This document shows positions 43,211 to 54,800 of a stretch of 64,000 bases of DNA, piece after piece. Both the position numbers and the translations under genes were made by a program. The notes under the pieces were generated by a model that searched no databases, was not told the origin of the DNA, and was given only the letters and a program-made list of their open reading frames with translations. The DNA is from Elgaria multicarinata webbii (Eukaryota; Chordata; Lepidosauria; Squamata; Anguidae). The stretch is from positions 91,354,181 through 91,418,180 of the forward strand of contig NC_086172.1 in assembly GCF_023053635.1 (NCBI RefSeq), in the 5' to 3' direction. Numbering within the stretch: position 1 is the first letter of the stretch; each line of letters starts with the position of its first letter.

Positions 43211-43984
43211 GTGGGGCTGTTCATGTCCTAATAATATTTAAAAAGTTGTTAGATACACACACTATATATACACACACACACATACATACACACATACATA
43301 CACACACAAGCAAACAACATGAACCTGGCATATGAATGTCACAACATGCACCATGGCCAGGAAATGGGAGGAACAAACAGTGCCTCTTTTATGGACTCTA
43401 TTACTTAGCAGTTAGGAGATGGACATATGGATGAGAATGCGGCTGGTCATGAACAATTTGACACAGCCTGATGCAACGATGTGAAAGGCCTTTCTTCTAT
43501 GCCCTCCTCTGGGGCTGACATTTACATCACTAAGCGATGACATCAGGAACACGGGAAACAAGTGAGCCTTATAATCCTATGCTTCCTCTGAACTCTTTCA
43601 GTGCAGTTAGCTCCTTGCTTATCTACAAGCCTGCCAAGAGGAGCTGAAATACTACTTGAAAGAGTATTTACGGACATTACTTCTTAAAAAAAAATGTTGT
43701 TCAAGGAAATATTAGGCATACTAGCTGGGATGATATTTGTTAAGGGCTACAACTAATTTACAGGAAGACTTCACACACACACACACACACACACACGATT
43801 TTCTTGCTTCTTCACCACCCTGACATAAAGCCAAAGAGCAGGTCCCTCTGAGGCAAGCAGGCTGCTGCCAATGATGACAAGGAGCCCTTGGAACTTGTGA
43901 GGCTGTGATCATGCCACAAAGGCAGAATATGGCCCTAAAGCTGAATTCAGACTTTTTTAAAAATAAAAAATAAAAATAAAATGT
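43211..43984. other. Intergenic with TA/CA microsatellites
   Basis: CA-rich tracts at 43255-43310 and 43773-43796. No gene or transposon recognised. Confidence 0.4.
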
Positions 43985-44190
43985 CATATTTATTACATGT
44001 ATACCCCCCATTTTCCTTTCTTGCAAGGAACCCAAGGTGGCTTACATAGTCCTCCTCCTCTCCATTTTATCCTCACAACAACCCCATGAGGTGGGTTATG
44101 TTGAGAGTCCTGGACTGGGTCAGTCACCCAGTGAACTTCATGACCATGGATGGATGGAAACCCAGATTTCCTGAGTCCCAATCTAACATG
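43985..44190 (-). mobile_element. tRNA-headed SINE, Sauria type (antisense, head eroded)
   Basis: Antisense of the same SINE: TTCCTTTCTTGCAAGGAACC, TCTCCATTTTATCCTCACAA and TCAGTCACCCAGTGAACTTC are visible. The head beyond box B is lost or too diverged to read. Confidence 0.78.
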
Positions 44191-44449
44191 GCTGGAGCAG
44201 CTCCCCTATGAAGGCTACAAAAACTGGGATCATTTAACTTGGAGAAAAGAAGAATATGGGGAAACATGATAGAGGTGTACAAAATTATGCAAAGTGTGGA
44301 GAAAGTGGATAGTGAGGCGTTTGGCTCCCTCTCTCATCTGCCTCCGAATCATCCAGCATTCAATTTTTTTATTTTCCCCTACTGCTTGGATTTTTGTTAT
44401 GACACAGATCTGCCTTGCTTCTCTTTCTCTTGACAGCTCCTACTTATAA

Positions 44450-44665
44450 GAGCTTTGTTGCATCAGATCAAAGGCCTATCTAGTCCAACATTCATTTCCC
44501 ACAGTGCCCTGATTCCGTTGGAAAGCCCAAAAGCAGGGCATGAAGACAAGAGCTTTCTCCCACTGTTGCTTTCCAGCAACTGGTATCCATACTGCCTCTG
44601 ATCCCAAAGGTAGCATATAGCCATCATGACTAGTAGCCATTGATAGCTTTTGCCTCCAGGAGTGG
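44450..44665 (+). repeat. Interspersed repeat, CTAGTCCAGCATC family, long copy
   Basis: AAGAGCTTTGTTGCATCAGA, TCAAAGGCCTATCTAGTCCA, TTTCCAGCAACTGGTATCCA, GCCATCATGACTAGTAGCCA. The most complete copy here. Confidence 0.6.
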
Positions 44666-45291
44666 ATCTTCTCAGGGTTCCTACCTGTCCACCAATCTTT
44701 CCTCTCTCTCTCATTCACAAACTAGGCTGCCAAATTAGACTCCTGTTGCAACCAGACAGCCTCCCTGCATTCTAAGGAGAGGCAGCCATTTCAGAGTGGC
44801 AAAAAGAATAAGAACAATCCTCAAATCATCATGTGCTGTACAGAGGACTGTATATGGCTATATAGAAAAACTAAAAAATAAGTTCTAAAAAGCATACAAC
44901 TGAACAAGAATATTATAAGTAATAAAAAGGGGGGTAGGCAAACCAATACAACAGAAATTAGTTATATAAAAATGTACAAATAAGTACCCCCCTTTTTATC
45001 ACTCATTATATTTTTGTGCAGTTGTACAAAAATAAGTTGCACTTATTTTTTGGTTCTTATTCAACTGGTGCCCTATTTTCTATATAGAAAAACTACCATT
45101 CTGACTACAAAATCTTCAATGTCAATAGGTGGACAACTGCTGCACTCTGTAACTCATTTTGCAAATCTGTTTCTTGCAGAGATTCCCAAACTTCTAAACA
45201 CCTGAATCCTGCAATCAGAGTAATTTATTTATGGTACTAACATAAAATATCGAAGTGACACAATAAATGAAATTTCAACAGGGTTCATGTG

Positions 45292-45361
45292 GGCAGTTGC
45301 CCCCCCCCCACCTACCTACCTACCCACCCACACACACACATATACACACACACACACACAC
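45292..45361 (+). repeat. CA-rich compound microsatellite
   Basis: C-run, CTAC units, then CACACACACA with a TATA break. It marks the edge of the unique block downstream of NAP1L4. Confidence 0.85.
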
Positions 45362-45734
45362 TTCAAGAGAAAAGTATTAGAGGAAGTGTCAGGACAATCT
45401 GCTTCATGTTTCACAACTTTAATAGAATATTCTAACTATTCTGTACAAATTGAAAACACCGTATTAAGTTACAAATGTATAAGGTAAGGCTGGAGCACTC
45501 TCTACATGCCTGGTAACAGCATTCATACAGTTGCTTATGGACTGTTGCCAGAAGCTGGCATTTATATGTTTAAGAAATGTGAACTGTAATTCTGAATAGA
45601 TCTTTCGAAGGATTTTGGAGCTTTAAAAACCAGGGAGTGTGGAACAGAGGTATTTTGAGTATTGCAAATAAAATATCTTAACTACACAGTCACTTTGAAT
45701 CCGATTTACATTTTCCCAATTAAATGACTCTCAC

Positions 45735-46040
45735 AGGCCCAGTTCAGGCAATCCTCAAAACTATTCAAAACATCCCTTCGTTACCCAGTCTTGCGTGCCC
45801 TGCAGCATTTGCCTTGTTTTCTGTTTAGTGCAAACCATAGTTTGCTGTAATGTCTGGATTGGCAAGCTGTGATTTACACTTGATCTCCAAACCAGATTTT
45901 GAAAACATTCATTACAGAGTTTCTAATTTGGTTTGGAGATCAAGTGAAAAACACTGCATGTAAATTCAGACATCAGAGCACGCTGTGGTTTGTGCTAAAC
46001 AAGAAACTGAAAAGTGATGTTGCACGACATGTGTGGGAGC
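45735..46040. mobile_element. Foldback element, GCAAACCATAG / CTGTGGTTTGTGC arms
   Basis: GTGCAAACCATAGTTTGCTG, ACTTGATCTCCAAACCAGAT mirrored by TTGGTTTGGAGATCAAGTGA and GCACGCTGTGGTTTGTGC. Outer CCAGTTCAGGCAATCC fits the start. It lies downstream of the nearer NAP1L4 poly(A) signal. Confidence 0.65.
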
Positions 46041-46564
46041 ACATGAACCTGCAGTTCATTTCCGATATTCCAAACCTTGATCTGGAGGATATCTGAACAA
46101 GGTCTAGTACTATATGCTAAGCTAATCCAGTGATACAGTTTAGTGCTGCAACCCACTTTCATCAAACTATGAGGCCCAACTCAGGACTCTCCTTTTCTTT
46201 ATCGGTTTGTTTTGAAATATTTGATAAGCAATCATTCTGTGAGCAGAGTATGAGTTTTCCATGTACAAGTACCCATATTTTATAAACAGGAAAAATATTT
46301 TTCAAGTATATTTAAAACTATTAAAAGCACTAGTTCATCAAAGTACTTACAAACATGAATAAATAAGGTGAACAACTAAGTATCTCTCAACCACCACCAC
46401 CTTTCAAAAAGATAAAGGAAATGTTACTTCAAATTCAAATGATCTTTACCGGAGATGACAATGTATTAAGCTGCTCTGTAGCACTAGTCTGATTGGAAGG
46501 TTGCAAGAAACATTTTAAAGGGAAAAAGGCTAGCAGAAATCATATTGCTCTGTTTTCACTGCAT

Positions 46565-46956
46565 TTTATTAATTTAATATATTCTTATGTGAACTATTCC
46601 ACATATTAAGACAAAAATTACTTCGCAATGAGGGCACGTTTTTCAGGAGAGATTAGGGTTCTTTAAAAAATTTAAATTGGAAAGCCTACTGAGACAGTTG
46701 AGCTACAGTGTACCAAAGGCTGTAGAGTGTGCTTTAATTAAACCTCATATTTCTCAAATGCATTAAGTTGCCACTGTACAAGTTAAGCAAAAAAATAAGA
46801 AAAAAAAAGTTAGTGAAAATCATGCATTTGAAAACAATTTAGTTTTAAGCATTGTTAATAAGATTGTGCTGCAGCAATGGAATATCCTGAACTGCAGGCC
46901 AGGTATCCAAATATTTGTTACAGGTTGTTCAAATATCACTCAGAAGTGGTATTTCC
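46565..46956 (-). other. NAP1L4: NAP1L4 3' UTR with likely poly(A) signal
   Basis: Repeat-free AT-rich sequence after the stop. The first AATAAA on the minus strand is at 46570-46565, giving a short 3' UTR of about 0.4 kb. A second AATAAA at 45229-45224 would give about 1.7 kb but would take in a foldback repeat near 45.8-46.0 kb. Both ends may be used. Confidence 0.5.
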
Positions 46957-46995
46957 TTATTGTTGTTTGCATTCAGCAGGCTGGCTGGCATCTTT
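46957..46995 (-). CDS. NAP1L4: NAP1L4 terminal coding exon with CaaX-like CKQQ end
   Basis: Encodes KDASQPAECKQQ and TAA. The acceptor is an excellent pyrimidine tract ending TCTCAAACAG. The long human NAP1L4 isoform ends KEPSQPAECKQQ and NAP1L1 ends KKDQNPAECKQQ, so this is the shared CaaX-like end that can be farnesylated in NAP1 proteins. The exon is about 12.9 kb from the previous one, by far the longest gap seen in this gene. The AAG/AAA junction keeps the frame. Confidence 0.9.
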   Translation of the reverse strand, partial: KDASQPAECKQQ

Positions 46996-48789
46996 CTGTT
47001 TGAGAGGGAAAAGGGAAAAAAAGGAAGTTTACACAACAGGTACCCTAGTGTAACAGCAAGTTTAATCCACATTCATAAGCAATAGCAAAACTATGGTTCA
47101 CAAGTGGCACCATGAAAACAAATATTCCCTATTAAGATCCTTTTGATCCTTTTTCATCTTTAGCATGAAGGCTGAGACTAACGGTCAGGCATCCATGTTC
47201 TTTATTTTAAATTGTGTTAAAAGTCTGCAGGATCAGACCAAAGGCTTACCTAGCTCAACATCCTGTTTCCCACAGTGGCCCACCACATGCTATGGGAAGC
47301 CCTCTCCCGTTCTGGTTTCCCAGCAAGGGATACAATGATCAATTTGAGTGTTAAAGCTAAACAAGCTCACACGAAGGGCACTTAATATTTGGCTTCCCAA
47401 AACTGTGGACAGAACGTATTTAACTGTTTGAATCCCTTGACCATGTAATTTGCCCTGATAATCTGATAAGGGGCAAGAGATAAAATAGAGCACTTCTCAC
47501 AAAGAGGATTGTAAGAGGTATTCACTGTATTTTTTCCTGTGATTTTTACATTGGTATCCCACTCTAGAAGAAGCTTGGAGTACATAGATGCCCCCTGCCC
47601 TACTCCCTGGAGGATGACATGCCGTATTGGTAAGGCCCAGACCATCTTAACTTCAGAGACAACACTCATCAGGTACTTTCAGACATTCTGAAGGCAGGAG
47701 TTCTTCTTGGTATCCCAGTCATTCTATCAGTTTCCAAAATATTCAATAGCCCTAACCATGGAGATTTAGCCCTAGACTGTTATGAGGAGAGCATTCTTGT
47801 GTCTTAGGATAGTAGCCTCAAACCAAGCTTTTCACACTGGCTAAATACCAAACAGCTAGATATTTTCAAAAAGTTAAAATATGCTGTTCAGCTGATGGCA
47901 CACAGCATCCCAGTTTTGAGAGGAAACCAACTGACCTAGGACAATAATACCATGTTAAGATAGGGGTGGGCAACTTGTGACCCTCCAATTGTGATTGGAC
48001 TACAACTGCTATCATCCATGATCACTGCTATGCTGATTGGGGCTTACAGGAGTTGGGAAACCAACAACATCTGGAGGGCCACAGTTTGCTCACCTGTGGT
48101 TTTAAGATCAATGATTGGGACACTCACAAGAGGCAAGGACTTGTGAAAAGTTGTAGAGAGCTGTATGTCTACATTCCAGCACAAAAAGTGAAAACCTCTA
48201 GGCTAGAAGGTAGAGGCTGCTCAGCTAAATTTGGAAAAATTGAGGTAATGGATAGAAAAGCCCTAATCCTTCCTGTCAAGTGTGTTTCCCTCACTTTTCC
48301 AATCTACATTTACATTTAGGTTTAACTAATTTTTATCCAACTTTTTAGCAGAAAAGAGAACAGAAATCAAAAGTTATTTTCTTCAGTAAAAAAACTGACA
48401 GTCATGTAATCCTGAAAAGTAATGCTTTACTTAATTTTAAGAGATATAATTTGATAAGCATAATATCTATTGTAGAAAACATACTGTAATTTCTCAAAAG
48501 CAGGAGCACAAGTAATATAGGCAATATTCAAACACCACATTCATAATTTAAAATTAAATCAAATTGGCTTATGAAGACAAACAGGCTTTTTGGATGCTGA
48601 AGTTCATTTCTTTTATTCTATTATTATGAATTCATCCAAAGTGTGTTATGATGAGATATATTAGAAGCAAGTCTATACTGAAGAACTAAACAGGGGAAAA
48701 ATAGTGGAATTGACAGGATATCCTAAAAAAAAATTAATTTTTGTGAACCGCCCAGAGAGCTTCGGCTATTGGGCGGTATAAAAATGTAA

Positions 48790-48829
<40 letters not shown>

Positions 48830-51800
48830 CCTAATGATTTTCTCTTGGAGCAGTTAGCTAAAGTCCAGCTTTAGCGACCCAACCAACAACCCACTTCAAA
48901 CCATCTAAGCAAAAGCTTTCACAACATCCCTGGGAAAGTTTCTTCCAGAGTGGTATTTAGGATACGTCTCCTTTGCCTCCTAGAGCCACAAACGGAAGAG
49001 AAAATAGAAACAGAATTGTATAAAGAAGGAGTGCAATGCCTAGTTGATTAATTCATTAAAAAATATCAATACAAAGTATCTTATCCTAGGTAAAGATGCT
49101 GGAGAATTTTCTGTCCCTTCCCCTCTGTGTTAACCAACTGCAACCCAACATCTGCTCTTCTCTTGGGTATATAAGGTGGGGTTGCTTGAGGAACTGTGCG
49201 AAGATTGGGCAGGATTGCTGGAGATAGCCTGCTATCTTAGAAGAGGCTTCTTCCCCATTTCAAGAGAATAGGCATTCCCCCTCCTGTTGGATGTTGCTGC
49301 TCATGCATACATCATCTTTTCTGAGGAGAAAATTTGCCTTTTGCTTTAAAACTATTTTTGCCCAAATTCAGGTTTCTGCAGAAGTAATATAGATTATTCA
49401 GAGGACATCCCTAAAAAGCTATGTTGTTTTGAGAATGGCCAATATAAGCAGAGTCATGGGTTAGTAGCGCTGGATGTTATGACATCATATATATCCCTAT
49501 AAATTACAGTTTGAAAAGCTCAAGGACTTATCTAACAGTACTTTCATTAAAATATTATAAGCAATTTGGGCATGACAGAAATATAGGACTACATCTAATT
49601 TATTTATTACATTTCTATACCGCCCAATAGCCGGAGCTCTCTAGCAGATGTGTGCTAGCTTCTACAAGACAAAGTATCTGATTTTTCCCCCAAAACAAGA
49701 AATCCCATCCACTACAACTCCTTTTTAGCAAATACAAATTCCAGGTGCTGACTCCAGACTGAAAGACTTAAAGTCCCCATCCTCCAGGATCCTTTATCAG
49801 GACCTCAGATCCTACTATTTGCACTATGAACAAAAACTCTCATTGAGCAATTGTGACGGTGGTGCATGTATGTGTGAGGGAGGTGTTACAAGGTAGCTTC
49901 TGTGAGCAGTACTGACTCCATTTTGAAGCAACCCAAAACCCCACCTACAGACTGAGAGCATTCACAAAAGGCCTGGGTCAAGTAACCATTTCCTGATAGA
50001 CTTCTCCAAATGCATTCCCCAGAGACAAAGGTAGGGGTAAAACTAAGCTGAATATGAATGCTGGATGGCAAGAGTCATACCTGGTCATACCCAGGCTAAT
50101 GCAGCCCTGTTGCTGAACTCCAAGCTGCATCAAGTACAGCCATCATCCCAAATCACCCTCTTGTGTTCCCATAGCAAGTAGATATTTAAATAAGATCAGA
50201 CATAAACCCTCAAGTTTGAAGGAAAAAGAGTAGGGATGTGCTCCACTTCTAATCGGACCGGCGAATTAGAAGCAGAGCGGGGGGCTTCGCCTGCCCTTAA
50301 GGCGGAGGCGAAGAGGATTGGGGGGCTGGCGGAGCATGGTGAAGAGGATCAAGGTGAAGGCGGATCCTTCGCCTCGATCCAGAGCTCCGCCGGAAAGGTA
50401 AGTGGGGTTTACCGGGCCCTGCCGCTGTCGCCCATGCGGCGACAGCGGCAGGGCCCGGTAACCCCACCCTCTCCCTTACCTGCCTCCGTCCGCGGTCCGT
50501 CGGCGTCTTCAATTGAGCCCGCGGCCCAGACTTCCTGGTTGAACCGCGGGCTCAATTGAAGACGCCGACGGACCGCGGACGGAGGCAGGTAAGCCCCCCC
50601 CCCCCCAGTCCCTTACCGGGCTCTGCCGCCATCACCGCACAGGTGGCGATGGCAGCAGGGCCCGGTAAACCTCCCGCCCTCCTCTCCTGGCCTTACCTGG
50701 CGCCACTCCCCTCCACTGCGGAGCTCCGATTCGGAGCCGGAGCTCCGCGACGAAGAGGAGAGGAGTATGGGCGGATCAGCCCGCGGGGCCGAGCAGGGGG
50801 TCCCTGCACACCCCTAAAAAAGAGGCTAGCTCTCTCTGTCTCTTGAACCAGAAACACAGGGCATACTACACATTCCAGACTGCGAGAGCAAGCGGCCATG
50901 AGTGAGTGGCTTTGCCTGGCTGCATTCTTTTCCTCTTCACCTAAGACCAAGAATTGCAACTCTCCCCAGTTCTGGTCTACAGGAAAGGGCTGCAGCCCAA
51001 GGAAAGGTATACTGCCTTTAAAGATTCCCTCTACTCTTTCCCTTGTTGTCTGTGTGTGTGTATGCTCTTAAGTCTCAAAAAGTCTATTTTTCAGTCTTGA
51101 AACTGCTTCTAAGCCTCTACTTGCTCAGCTAATTCCCCCCAAACCAGCTTGTACCTTTGTATTTGTTTCAACCTCAATAAATGTGCCATTGTGGCGTTAT
51201 CCCCTTCAGTGCTGTAAATTTCTTGAGTAAGAATCGCCTTACTTAGCCACAGACGCTCTATTGCCAATGTCAAAAGATTCCTTATAAGCAGGTGTAAGTC
51301 TCATTGGAACATGTGCAAGTTTGTACACGGGTCTAATGAGTGCACATCACGTAACAGAGGGAATGGATGGGAGCACAGGAATGTGGGATGCCCCACCCAC
51401 TTCTGGCTCTGGCACCACTGGCATGCAGCTTCAAACACATTGTCCCTAACTGAATGCAGCCCTCTAGGGGAAGGTTTCCCTCACACCTGGTGTAGGGGGA
51501 AAATGATGTTGGAACAAGTTCCATGCTATGAACAGCTCTAGAACTCCAAGACACTTCTTGATAGCAAGTAAACACGCTGCCTCTAACTACCACTATCCCA
51601 CTGCTATATAATGTACTGCAGACTTGGCCAACCTGGTGTCCTCCAGATGTTTTGGACTTTAACTCCCATCATCCCTAGCCATCAGACATAGTGGTTGGGG
51701 TTCATGGGAGTAGTTCAACTTTAAGGGCACTGGCTGTGGATGTTATTAGCAGCTCAGTGAGACCACTGGTTGACTGTTATGCTAGTGCAGCTCCTGGTTC

Positions 51801-54800
51801 AAGATGACACTTGAGTCAATATCCATAGTGCAATACTACTACAAGTGTGGCCTTCCATGAACCCACTCCTACTCATATGTTTACCAATGCAGTAGATTAC
51901 AGGATCAGGCCATATGTCTGTAAAGATAACACAAAAACTGTTAACATTTAAGTTCTTGATGTAACAGATGCTTCAACAGCTCCTTCCAGAGTTGACACAA
52001 TGATCTTGGGATCTTAAAAGTAGTAGTAGTAATAGTTTTATGTGCAATATTGAAGATGACGAGGACACAATGTGTTTCTTATGAAATAGTGAGGCAATAT
52101 TGAAGGTTGATTTCCTAATGTTAAGTGCAATAGGAATAAGTGATAACATGCCCTACTGTGTTTTATGAGTGAATTAAATACTGCACACTTGTCAGAAAAT
52201 CAGTTATTAGAACTTACTTTAAAAATATTTCCATATTTTCACAAGATGACCAACACCCACATTTTTATTTATTAATGAATGCCTTGAGCATAGGGAGGCA
52301 TAAAACATTAATCCAAGAAGTTCCTATTTAGCAGCCTTTTAGAAGATGGATTCTAATATTTTAGGAGTTAGGCAGCACCATATCTTTAAACAGACTGAGG
52401 TCTATACTAGGTATCAAAGCCAACACCTCTACATACACAGATTTCTACATGCACACTCCAGATTAATGTTGGGAACAGAAGAAGCGGGCAAGATGAGCCT
52501 GAGAAACAGTCCAACTCATATGAGAGAATACGATTTAGCACAATTGTAAGCATATTTCGAAGCATTTTCCAATGCCCTCCTCAAGAGAGTTGAGAACACC
52601 AAGAGGTGTTTGTTTTTTACAGAGCATGGAAATGCACTAGTGCTCTGTCTGACTCCAGACTACGCTAGGTAAAATGTCTTAAGTCCACAATTCCTCTTCA
52701 TAAGATATAAACAGATTCAGTTGTCAGCGTCAGGCCATCAGTCACAAGTTCAGACACGGTCAACATGGGGGGAAAACAGCTTTCACCCTCAACATTTTTA
52801 GGCTGCCAATTGCTGAAAGAGAGCCAGTCGTACTCATACATCGATGATATGAAATTACTCTCAGCTCTCTGGAGGGAACCATATTGTAAAACGTTACCAT
52901 CAAATTTACCAAGATCATAATTTGGTCTTGGAAAATTTACCATTGCTAGATGACATGGAAAGTGTAATGCAACTCAGTCACACAAAAAGTTCTTTGAAAA
53001 GTGTAGCATTCTTTAAAATATTGCCATTTATAAAACCTAGATTCACGTCCTAGTATTTTTGCACATTACTGGTGCTTCTGAAATTCCCTCCCAATTAGAA
53101 TCATGAATACCAGGGGGCGGGGGAGACAGACCCCTGGAAACAGAAAAAGATGGAACAGAAAAGTTCAAAAATTTAGAAGGAAACCTCTTAGTATTATTTT
53201 GTGTAAGTGAAACTTTTTAAATTTATTTTTAAAACAATGGTACAGCCAATCCATGCCATTTGTTTCATGTCCCTTCCGTTCAAGATTCAAAGCTAGTTAA
53301 GCAGTGATAGCACTGCTGCTGCATTTGTCTGGATTATTAAACACTTAGAATTTGAAACTGGAAAAGTAATTTCAATTCCAGGAGTCTGTCAAGCACACTG
53401 CTCCTGCAATATTGCCTTCATACAACACACACTTGCCTCAGATTCCTACACAGTTTGCTTTATCTGAAAGAAACTGATGGCTGAATATGCAATAGCAAGC
53501 AACTAGCATATGAGAGAGCCTAAAAGTTTGCCTAAATTCATGCAAAACTTTCATTTCGGACATCCAGGAAACTTAAAAGTGTGGAAGTTCAGAATCAGTA
53601 GCTATGGAACTTTCAGACAGCAATTCCAATTATGTGGATATTCTCAAGTATATATTGTTTATTAGATGGGGTGGGGTACAACTATGGGTTTGAAATAGCC
53701 TTTCTTTTCTTTTTTTACCGTTGAGCCTGGCAGCCCACAGTTACAATATTTTATTTAGAATTTAGTGGGAATTGCTTTAATAAAGTTTACTCTCATATGA
53801 GTGTGAATAGAAATTTAGCCTGTGTACAGTGATGATATACTACTGAAGAGGTCAATACTACTATTATTTTTAATTGAATATTTAGATGCATTACTGCTCA
53901 TTTATAGCAGGCTGGATCTAAACAACTGTAAGAGAAAGCACTGCTAGAGCTGTTCTGGAAATGCTTGTGTAAAAAGTTCACACCATATTACCATGGTGCA
54001 GGCTATGGAGCAGCTCTCATGCTTCGGCAAGATGTTTCATAAGCTCTTGCACAAGCAGAACCTTTGTATTTCACAAGAGAAATAAGAGTGCCTGGGAGCA
54101 GAAGACACCAGTCATATGGAAAAGGTACTTTTGGATCACCCTTTTATAAGGATGTTTATTTTATCAACTTTTACTCTAAATACATGGGCTTCTTCCATTT
54201 CTGTACAATAAGCCTGGAGGTCTGTATATGGTCTTACCACAACACCTTCCTTTTCTTTACTACAATGGTCTTGGCTTCAATTTTCAACTCTTATTTTAGT
54301 TTTTGACAGCTGGAAAAGAGATACCAATGGGGCTACAAGTTGCAACATCCTAAATGCTTAGTGTAGTTTGTCATGTATTTGCAAGCCAAAGGTCATTAAT
54401 AAAACCTTTACAACATTACAAAATGTGTATCAGGAATAAAACACTGAAGTAATTAAAGAGATTAAAAAAGAGCTCAATGAATCTGAACTAAAATGTCTCT
54501 AGGCCTTTGCACCAAAGAATCATATTTACAGTTAACCATGATGGCGGTTAGAGCTGCAACACAATTTTTTGAAGCCCTAAAGTAAAGAGTTCAACCTGCT
54601 GTGTCATTTGACTATCTTGATCAAACAGCAGGTGACACTGATTTCTTAAGGTATATTCAGGTTACAACCCAGATATAGTATTTCCCAGGAATTTTGAACA
54701 CTGTAATGCATATGAAAGATACACCCATAGATAGTGTATCAGAACTTCAATCACTGGGGATATAGTTGCTGGTCATAATAGATATGATGGCACGTGGTAT

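Noticed and set aside
48776-48828. Poly(A) signal cluster (AATAAATAAATAAA)
   Set aside because: It is the repeat tail of a LINE end, antisense to NAP1L4, with no transcript ending there.
50236-50846. GC-rich frames of 96-107 codons suggesting a gene or second CpG island
   Set aside because: They coincide with the hAT-type hairpin element and share the same peptide in two hairpin arms, as expected from inverted arms.
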